Part shown: positions 58,466 to 64,000 of the stretch, one piece after another
Numbering within the stretch: the stretch's first letter is position 1
Layout of the letters: each line of letters begins with the position of its first letter
NCBI GenBank assembly: GCA_013697955.1
Contig: JACCVV010000089.1
Coordinates: 1 to 64,000 of the forward strand
Direction: 5' to 3'
From: Tatlockia sp.
Lineage (GTDB): Bacteria > Pseudomonadota > Gammaproteobacteria > Legionellales > Legionellaceae
DNA length: 64,000 nucleotides
Notes under the pieces: generated by a model
The model's database searches: none
Told to the model about the DNA's origin: nothing
Seen by the model: the letters and a program-made list of their open reading frames with translations, nothing else
Program-made: the position numbers and the translations under genes

Positions 58466-60538
58466 CTAGGAACCAGGGCTAGGCATTTCTTCCAAAGCAT
58501 CTATTATATGGTCAACTTTTTCTGCACCGTCTGTTGTCCAGAAGAAGTCACGCAAGCCACTGAGTGTCGATTTAACTAAACCGTAGACAATTCCAAGGCC
58601 AAAAATTGAAGCAATAAACTTGGTAATAAGCAGGTCATTATCACGATGCTTTGCAAGTTCCGGCCGATGAATGTTAATTAATTTCAAACTTTGAGTTTTG
58701 AAATTTTCATAAGGTACTCTTGATTCGGTCCGGGTATCTATATACTGCTCCAATAAAGCATTTAAGCCTTTAGACAGCTGATCTGCAGCATTTTCAGCTC
58801 GTTGATATTTTTCAGTATATTCTAGTAATTCAGGTTCAGTGAGGTCTGTTGGAGGATTAGCTTTTTTTTGTTGATATTCAGCAACTTTAAGAGAAAGCGC
58901 AAATAAACTGGATTCGAACGATTGTATCTGTTCACAATGCTCGAATTCGGATTCGCTCATTGATTTTTCATAATCTAAGAATGAAGCTTTGAGTGCAAAA
59001 GAATCGTGGATTCGTTTATTTGTACTTATTTTCAATTTTTCAGCCTCTATTACAGGCGGCTTGATTTCATGTCCTTTTGTTTTAGCCTTATTTCTAGGAA
59101 AAATTGATAAATCATGATTTGGCTTCAATACTATTTTAGTTACCCACTCACTTCTAATAACAGTTTTAGTTTTAGGAGAAATTAAAGATTCCCTGTTTCT
59201 TGGAATTGGTTCTACAATTTCATTAGAAATGACACCCGTTGTTTTAATAGAAGTTATTTCAGAATCGTTCTTTTTTTTATCAAACTTTTTAGCGCCTGAC
59301 TTTTTGGTCACTTCAGGTTCATTCGTATGAATCTTTTCATGCTTTTTCCTGCTTTGTAACATTTCAGACATATCCGCAACCCTATCTAATATCAATTGAA
59401 GAGTTGGGCTCTGAGTGGTTTCATAAGGCAGGGTCGCTGCTAAAAAAAGGGCAGTTGAATCATGCGATTGAATAATTTTATTTCGGTCGTTTGTAGATAA
59501 AACTATGGTTCGATATTCATCATAGTCTTTCTTTTGAGCTTTATATTCTTGAAGATAAGATTTGGTTTTCTCGTTTGGTAATAGATAATAATGCCCTTCT
59601 CTTACGTCAATCGCCAATTCAAAGGGCGAAATTAAACGATCCGTATTATGTTCTCTTATTAGACTGCTGTCTGTATAACTATAAAAATGAAAAGGAATTT
59701 CGAATTTGCGCAGTACTGATTCAACATCCGAATGAGAAATTTTGACTTTCTCATTTAGATAATTGCAATAATTTAAATAGCCGAAGGCATCCCAATAACT
59801 CCAATGCACAACCTTTTCCATGTCAAAACCAGAAAGGCTTTCAAAATATTCCAAATTAGCCAGATAGATAGGATTATCCTTTACGCTTTCTTTGAAGGTG
59901 TCAACTTCGAGATGCAAATTATTTTCATCTATAAAAAAATCATCCAGCTCCTCGGAATACAAATCGTGATAATTAAACTCTTTTGAAAGGGAAGGATCCT
60001 TAACATCAGAAATTCTTGAGGCTTGAAAGTCTTCAATCAAGCTCATAAAAGTGATTTGTTTTTCCTCTAAACTCTTCTTTTTACCTTCATATTCAAAGAG
60101 AGCTAAGCGATTTTCTTGATCTTTACATAATTGTTCAACAAACCAGCTTCTTAGAAAAATTCCGAGAATAATTGATTTTTCAACGAGATGATTGGGGTAG
60201 TCATCTTCTTCCTGCTTTGAAAGGATGAATTGGTTGAAGAGTTCCAAATCGTTTATATTTTTGAAATACTTCTTTAGATGAATCAGGTAGGGATTACTTT
60301 GTTCACATTCGAGCTCAGTGAATAGATCCTCGGGAAGGGAAATATCATTGGCTAGATAATATAAAGCTAAGGAATGAAAAAAGCAGTTATCGAGGATTCC
60401 CGAAACGTTAATCGAATCTTTGAAATTGTGAGCTAGCTTGTTTTCTTCCGGTTTAACAATTTTTTCTTGGTTTTCTGCGGGTTTCGAATTCATTTTCTCA
60501 AGCCGAAGATCTTCTTGTAAAATTTCCGTGCTAATCAT
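58466..60538 (-). CDS. Large orphan with OTU-like Cys/His signature, candidate Dot/Icm effector
   Basis: A 690-residue cytosolic-type protein without signal peptide. Near the N-terminus is an OTU-type cysteine loop, GILDNCFFHSLALYYL, with Cys52 preceded by Asp50. A His-containing strand VREGHYYLLPN (His316) follows. The 264-residue spacing is long for a canonical OTU. It is compatible with the helical insertions between Cys-loop and variable loop known in Legionella Lot-type deubiquitinases. A charged, disordered linker follows (about 390-500), then a coiled coil (about 555-620), a hydrophobic stretch (636-655), and a tail with Glu683-Glu684. A perfect CpxR-type box lies upstream. Deubiquitinase activity is inference. 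Confidence 0.6.
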   Translation of the reverse strand: MISTEILQEDLRLEKMNSKPAENQEKIVKPEENKLAHNFKDSINVSGILDNCFFHSLALYYLANDISLPEDLFTELECEQSNPYLIHLKKYFKNINDLELFNQFILSKQEEDDYPNHLVEKSIILGIFLRSWFVEQLCKDQENRLALFEYEGKKKSLEEKQITFMSLIEDFQASRISDVKDPSLSKEFNYHDLYSEELDDFFIDENNLHLEVDTFKESVKDNPIYLANLEYFESLSGFDMEKVVHWSYWDAFGYLNYCNYLNEKVKISHSDVESVLRKFEIPFHFYSYTDSSLIREHNTDRLISPFELAIDVREGHYYLLPNEKTKSYLQEYKAQKKDYDEYRTIVLSTNDRNKIIQSHDSTALFLAATLPYETTQSPTLQLILDRVADMSEMLQSRKKHEKIHTNEPEVTKKSGAKKFDKKKNDSEITSIKTTGVISNEIVEPIPRNRESLISPKTKTVIRSEWVTKIVLKPNHDLSIFPRNKAKTKGHEIKPPVIEAEKLKISTNKRIHDSFALKASFLDYEKSMSESEFEHCEQIQSFESSLFALSLKVAEYQQKKANPPTDLTEPELLEYTEKYQRAENAADQLSKGLNALLEQYIDTRTESRVPYENFKTQSLKLINIHRPELAKHRDNDLLITKFIASIFGLGIVYGLVKSTLSGLRDFFWTTDGAEKVDHIIDALEEMPSPGS

Positions 60539-60609
60539 ATTTTCAGGTTCCCGCAGTAAATTATCTATTCTAACAAAATTAAAATTAATTGCATTAATTT
60601 AATACATTA

Positions 60610-60624
60610 TTTACAAATATTTAC
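60610..60624 (-). promoter_or_regulatory. CpxR-type box GTAAA-N5-GTAAA
   Basis: On the minus strand the bases read GTAAATATTTGTAAA, an exact match to the CpxR consensus used in Legionella for icm/dot and effector genes. It lies 72-86 bases upstream of the 690-residue orphan, where a promoter is expected. A possible TAGAAT -10 lies between it and the gene. Confidence 0.5.
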
Positions 60625-60634
60625 GTATTTATTA

Positions 60635-60673
60635 TAATTCAATTTTTGTAATTCAAAGTGAGTAGTAATTCAA
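60635..60673. repeat. Three direct repeats TAATTCAA
   Basis: Exact copies at 60635-60642, 60649-60656 and 60666-60673 (start spacings 14 and 17 bases), in the divergent gap between the orphan's CpxR box and the MFS leader promoter. They may be regulator sites or chance repeats in AT-rich DNA. Confidence 0.3.
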
Positions 60674-60685
60674 TCAATTTTACGA

Positions 60686-60714
60686 TTGACTTTATTCGAT
60701 AATGCACATATTAT
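60686..60714 (+). promoter_or_regulatory. Strong sigma70-like promoter of the MFS leader
   Basis: TTGACT (60686-60691) and TATTAT (60709-60714) are separated by exactly 17 bases. The transcript would start near 60721, giving a leader of about 200 bases before the transporter. Confidence 0.55.
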
Positions 60715-60761
60715 GATTTCAATGTTAATAATTTCTACAATTTTTTTAAAGGAAAATAAGC

Positions 60762-60821
60762 ATGCCCAATCGAGAAAAAAAGCTGCTTATCATCAATATT
60801 TCTAGCTTCCTTCTCCGCTGA
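60762..60821 (+). CDS. Possible leader peptide ORF, 19 residues
   Basis: ATG preceded by AAAGGA at a good distance, encoding MPNREKKLLIINISSFLLR and a TGA stop. The stop codon is the exact loop of a perfect hairpin (60812-60828). The peptide is basic then hydrophobic, with no run of one amino acid that would indicate classical amino-acid attenuation. Its position between a good promoter and the transporter suggests translation-dependent control; this is inference. Confidence 0.35.
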   Translation: MPNREKKLLIINISSFLLR

Positions 60822-60828
60822 GCGGAGA
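60812..60828 (+). promoter_or_regulatory. Hairpin overlapping the leader stop codon
   Basis: A perfect 7-bp stem TCTCCGC / GCGGAGA with loop TGA, and the loop is the leader ORF's stop. No T-run follows, so it is not a simple terminator. The stem ends 91 bases before the transporter ATG, which has only a weak ribosome site. Confidence 0.45.
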
Positions 60829-60918
60829 CTATTCTAAATATCAAAATATCCTAAACTTAATCGAATCAAAGAAAATAACCTTTGATTAAGACTATTTACT
60901 AATTTTAAGTGGTATGTC

Positions 60919-62133
60919 ATGAACCAATCAATTACGCGCCTGTCTGCATGGGGAATATGGATAATTGCCTCTTTTTTTTACGCTTATCAATATATTTTAA
61001 GAGTTATGCCCAACATAATGCTAGATAATTTTATTCACCAATTTCATATTGATACTGTGGTTTTTGGTCAATTTTCTGGTATTTACTACCTTGGTTATTC
61101 GCTCATGCACTTACCAATCGGTATTATGTTAGACCGCTATGGGCCTAAAAGAGTGATGACGATCTGCATTCTGCTAACTGTTTTTGGACTTTTGCCAATC
61201 CTGTTTGCAGACCAATGGATTTATCCAATGATAGGTCGCGCTTTAATAGGAATGGGTTCTTCTGCTGCAATTCTTGGCACTTTTAAAATTATTCGCATGA
61301 CCTTTAAAGAACAGCATTTCACGAGAATGCTTAGTTTTTCGGTCACTATTGGTTTGCTTGGCGCTATTTACGGTGGTGGACCCGTAAGTTATCTCTGCTC
61401 ATCTTTAGGTTATAAAATGGTTATCCAGATTTTTATTATTATTGGTCTCTTATTAGCCGCCCTCACTTATATCATTGTTCCGGAAATGGAAAAAGAAGAG
61501 CAGAGCGCTTCAATTTCGGCTGACATTAGGCTCGTTATCACTAATCGTCAAATTATTGTTTTATGTATTTTAGCAGGGCTTATGGTCGGACCTTTGGAAG
61601 GATTTGCCGATGTATGGGGCTCTTCTTTTATTAAACAAGTTTACGGGTTTGATTCGACACTAGCCTCCTATTTACCTTCGATGATTTTTATCGGTATGTG
61701 CTTTGGTGCTCCAGCCCTCAGTTATCTAGCTGAAAAAACCAATAATTATTTCGGCGTAATCATCGGAGCCGGCTTTGTTATGATGCTTGTCTTTCTAGCA
61801 TTAATTTCAAAGCATTTGACCGCGGAGACTATGGCTTTTAGCTTTATCTTAGTCGGTGTTTGTTGTGCCTATCAAATTCTAGCTATTTCTAAAACTCTGA
61901 CCTATATGCCTGAGCGTGTTGCCGGTATTACTGCGGCGATAGCCAATATGATCATCATGAGTTTTGGATACGCCTTTCATACTTCAATAGGTTTCTTAAT
62001 CAACACCTTTGGCGGCACCGGTGAAACCTCTGCTTTTATTTACGGCTTGAGCATAATTCCTATCACCTTAGCCATTGCCCTTATCGGCTTCTTTGCCTTT
62101 TATTGTAAGGAGCAAACCTTGGTCACGGCCTAA
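60919..62133 (+). CDS. Major facilitator superfamily transporter
   Basis: Inner-membrane transporter of 404 residues with about 12 hydrophobic helices. The N-terminal half carries MFS motif A-like GIMLDRYGPKRVM at the loop after the second helix and the RALIGMGSSAAILGTFKII region. The AxxW start (AWGIWIIASFFYAYQYILRVMP) is typical of a proteobacterial/rickettsial MFS group. The substrate cannot be read. It has its own leader (60721-60918) with a small ORF and hairpin, and no convincing ribosome site beside the ATG. Confidence 0.85.
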   Translation: MNQSITRLSAWGIWIIASFFYAYQYILRVMPNIMLDNFIHQFHIDTVVFGQFSGIYYLGYSLMHLPIGIMLDRYGPKRVMTICILLTVFGLLPILFADQWIYPMIGRALIGMGSSAAILGTFKIIRMTFKEQHFTRMLSFSVTIGLLGAIYGGGPVSYLCSSLGYKMVIQIFIIIGLLLAALTYIIVPEMEKEEQSASISADIRLVITNRQIIVLCILAGLMVGPLEGFADVWGSSFIKQVYGFDSTLASYLPSMIFIGMCFGAPALSYLAEKTNNYFGVIIGAGFVMMLVFLALISKHLTAETMAFSFILVGVCCAYQILAISKTLTYMPERVAGITAAIANMIIMSFGYAFHTSIGFLINTFGGTGETSAFIYGLSIIPITLAIALIGFFAFYCKEQTLVTA

Positions 62134-62186
62134 ATGGACTATAATTTAAGCTAGAAATTTAAAGATTTAATCTCAAAGGAGATTCC

Positions 62187-62558
62187 ATGAAAACCTCAGA
62201 TGGCTTTGTATTTGATGAATCAGTACTAAGAAATTTGGGGGCTCGCACTTTAAAAACAATTAGAACCAGGGGCCTTCAGATGGAAGCAGAAATTGCTTCA
62301 CGTTTAGATGAGCTTGAATTTCTGGTTGTCCAGGGATTTTCCAGTGAAGGCTATGCCAGAGCAAGAGTGGATGGAAACCATAAAATCCTGGAACTTGATT
62401 TAGATTCTTCCTATTCCGATTGGAATAAAGATAAAACAAAAACCTGTAATTTACTGGTTGAAGCAATAAACGATGCCATTTATAAGGTTGACCTCGCCAT
62501 TGAAACAGAGATTTCCATAATTAAAGAAAAATATCTTGGTAAGAGTATGAAAAGATAA
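62187..62558 (+). CDS. YbaB/EbfC-like small protein
   Basis: A 123-residue protein. The middle and C-terminus read GYARARVDGNHKILELDL, then LLVEAINDAIYKVD, matching the YbaB/EbfC nucleoid-associated pattern (strand, turn, strand, then an A-x-N-D-A helix). The N-terminus is longer than usual. The usual recR/dnaX neighbours are absent, so it may be a paralogue with a different role. AAAGGAG precedes the ATG. Confidence 0.55.
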   Translation: MKTSDGFVFDESVLRNLGARTLKTIRTRGLQMEAEIASRLDELEFLVVQGFSSEGYARARVDGNHKILELDLDSSYSDWNKDKTKTCNLLVEAINDAIYKVDLAIETEISIIKEKYLGKSMKR

Positions 62559-62652
62559 AGGATTAAAAGTTCTACATGCTCATATTGTAAGCATTTTGTT
62601 AAATTTGAGCTATAACTAGTGTAGTAGAATTGAACTAATCAAGGAAAATGCC

Positions 62653-63891
62653 ATGAGAACAAATCTGCTATTGATTTTAGCAGTTACTTCAACGTGTTTT
62701 TCTGACACTTCGCCACCGCTTAAACAAGAACATTCATCTGTTAATAAAGATGAAAAAGCCGTTAGCGAAATTTTTTCCATGATTAGCCCACAAATTGCTT
62801 CCGTTAGAGCCCCAACCATTACTTTGGAGGAAGTCCAAAAAATGTTGCAGCAAAATGGCGGCGGGGGTGCCTTAAGCAACGCAGTTATTGAAAAAGTTTT
62901 GAAAACGATGAAATGTGCCAATGAATTTAAAATTCAACACAATAATATGTTAACTATTATTGATTATTCCCTGCCTTCAAATGAAAAACGTTTTTGGGTC
63001 TTTGATTTGAAAGATAAAAAACTTCTATTTAATACGTATGTGTCCCATGGAATAAAGTCGGGGGCTTTGTTATCCAAATGGTTTTCTAACAAAAACAATT
63101 CCAAATCAAGCTCAATTGGTGTCTTTAATACCGACAAAACCTACATGGGACGCCATGGCCTTTCTTTACAGTTAGATGGGCTCGAATCCGGATTTAACAG
63201 CAATGCATCCAGCCGTTCTGTTGTTATGCACGGTGCTTGGTATGTAGATGAGAGTTTTATTAATAAATACGGCAGAGCAGGCCGCAGTTGGGGCTGCCCT
63301 GCTCTTCCTGAAAATTTAACATCTGCGATAATTAATAGCATTAAGGGAGATACCTTGTTTGTAGTCTATTACCCTAGTGATTCCTGGTTTGTAAAATCTA
63401 AATTTTTAAATTGCGATAACCTTTCGCCAAATCGGTATAGTTTAAAGACTGAAGATGCGAAACCAGCTATCGAAGAGCTTGATAAAAGGGATAATGTGCT
63501 TTTCGCAAGAATTACCGCTAAAAAAGAAGAACCGATTGTCACCATGCCTGCCGATGATTATGAACGTTTATTTCACGTTAAACCGCCTTTAGAGCGTATG
63601 CTTCGCAGGCAAATCAATAATAAAGAGTACATTGCCTTATCTAATACTGAATTTGAGAATATTGTTGCATCGAACAATAAAGAATTTTTAAATTACATCT
63701 ACTTTGTGGTTCCAGTAGTTAAAATGGTTCGTGGATATTATGAAACGCAAATGCATATCGTTGATTTGGGTAAAATAAAAGATCTAAAAATGAACATGGC
63801 TAATTCCAAAAGCTACTCCATCGATTTTGAAACAAAACCCTCTGTTCATTTGCGTACTACAAATCAATTTATACGTTGGCTGGGATTATAA
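62653..63891 (+). CDS. Exported L,D-transpeptidase-like protein (YkuD_2 family)
   Basis: A basic start and hydrophobic core (MRTNLLLILAVTSTCF) suggest a signal peptide. The central catalytic region carries His193 in VVMHGAWYV and the nucleophile Cys215 in GRSWGCPALPE, as in the murein L,D-transpeptidase family with the HG...GCPAL motif. Such enzymes cross-link or remodel peptidoglycan. The C-terminal 180 residues (after about 225) do not resemble a known domain. The length of 412 residues is long for the family. Confidence 0.85.
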   Translation: MRTNLLLILAVTSTCFSDTSPPLKQEHSSVNKDEKAVSEIFSMISPQIASVRAPTITLEEVQKMLQQNGGGGALSNAVIEKVLKTMKCANEFKIQHNNMLTIIDYSLPSNEKRFWVFDLKDKKLLFNTYVSHGIKSGALLSKWFSNKNNSKSSSIGVFNTDKTYMGRHGLSLQLDGLESGFNSNASSRSVVMHGAWYVDESFINKYGRAGRSWGCPALPENLTSAIINSIKGDTLFVVYYPSDSWFVKSKFLNCDNLSPNRYSLKTEDAKPAIEELDKRDNVLFARITAKKEEPIVTMPADDYERLFHVKPPLERMLRRQINNKEYIALSNTEFENIVASNNKEFLNYIYFVVPVVKMVRGYYETQMHIVDLGKIKDLKMNMANSKSYSIDFETKPSVHLRTTNQFIRWLGL

Positions 63892-63958
63892 TAGCGCCTT
63901 CCCAAAGATGTTCTTTTTTGTTATGATTATGTTCCTTTTTTATCAAATTGGTTAATAA

Positions 63959-64000
63959 ATGAAAAAGTTTAGTCGCGAAGCTTTATTAGCTCTAAATTCT
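63959..64000 (+). CDS. Partial ORF cut by the window end
   Basis: ATG at 63959 opens MKKFSREALLALNS and runs off the end after 14 codons. Too short to identify; the ribosome site is weak. Confidence 0.3.
   Translation, partial: MKKFSREALLALNS

Overview
The window looks like a stretch of chromosome from a Legionella-type gammaproteobacterium. It is AT-rich and densely packed. Its gene content fits Legionellaceae: pilBCD, the ndk-rlmN-pilF-rodZ-hisS-yfgM-bamB-der block, a prpBCD cluster and a three-subunit PDH. It also carries several large orphan proteins of the kind seen in Dot/Icm effector repertoires. This assignment is inferred from gene content only; no rRNA, tRNA or CRISPR array was seen.

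Layout: 1-490 holds a decayed gene split by a 130-bp MITE-like insertion with an 8-bp target duplication. 492-2767 carries a small orphan, hpt, a DUF1820 gene and a methyltransferase-like gene. 2931-6593 is pilB-pilC-pilD. 6596-8119 is three orphan or exported genes. Then come ppsR, a frameshifted AidB-like acyl-CoA dehydrogenase, and the 2-methylcitrate operon prpB-prpC-prpD with its own sigma70-like promoter. 14594-19274 carries a phzF-like gene, mnmC and a POT peptide transporter. 19538-22796 is pta-ackA (acetate/acetyl-CoA). 23108-26969 carries a PfkB kinase, hemL, rubredoxin, hemJ and terC, with two haem genes close together. 27085-29326 is pcnB-folK-usp. 29357-30877 is an orphan with four helical repeats. 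31182-38991 is the conserved ndk-to-der block, without ispG and with a short rodZ. 39131-41492 has two orphans around miaE. 41505-46075 has lpxH, minC, fadD and pabB. 46246-49401 is pdhA-pdhB-pdhC. 49612-55088 is pyrG-kdsA and ribD-ribE-ribBA. 55231-58436 has a BepA-like protease, a Res-Xre toxin-antitoxin pair and a DUF1415 gene. 58466-63891 has a 690-residue OTU-like effector candidate, an MFS transporter, a YbaB-like protein and an L,D-transpeptidase.

Most of the window is housekeeping: nucleotide, riboflavin, folate, haem and LPS precursors, ribosome assembly, outer-membrane assembly, and propionate/acetate/fatty-acid/pyruvate carbon flow. The most unusual part is 58.4-60.9 kb. There the large orphan has an OTU-like Cys/His signature and a perfect GTAAA-N5-GTAAA CpxR-type box upstream. 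It is divergent from an MFS transporter whose transcript appears to begin with a 19-codon leader ORF ending inside a perfect hairpin.
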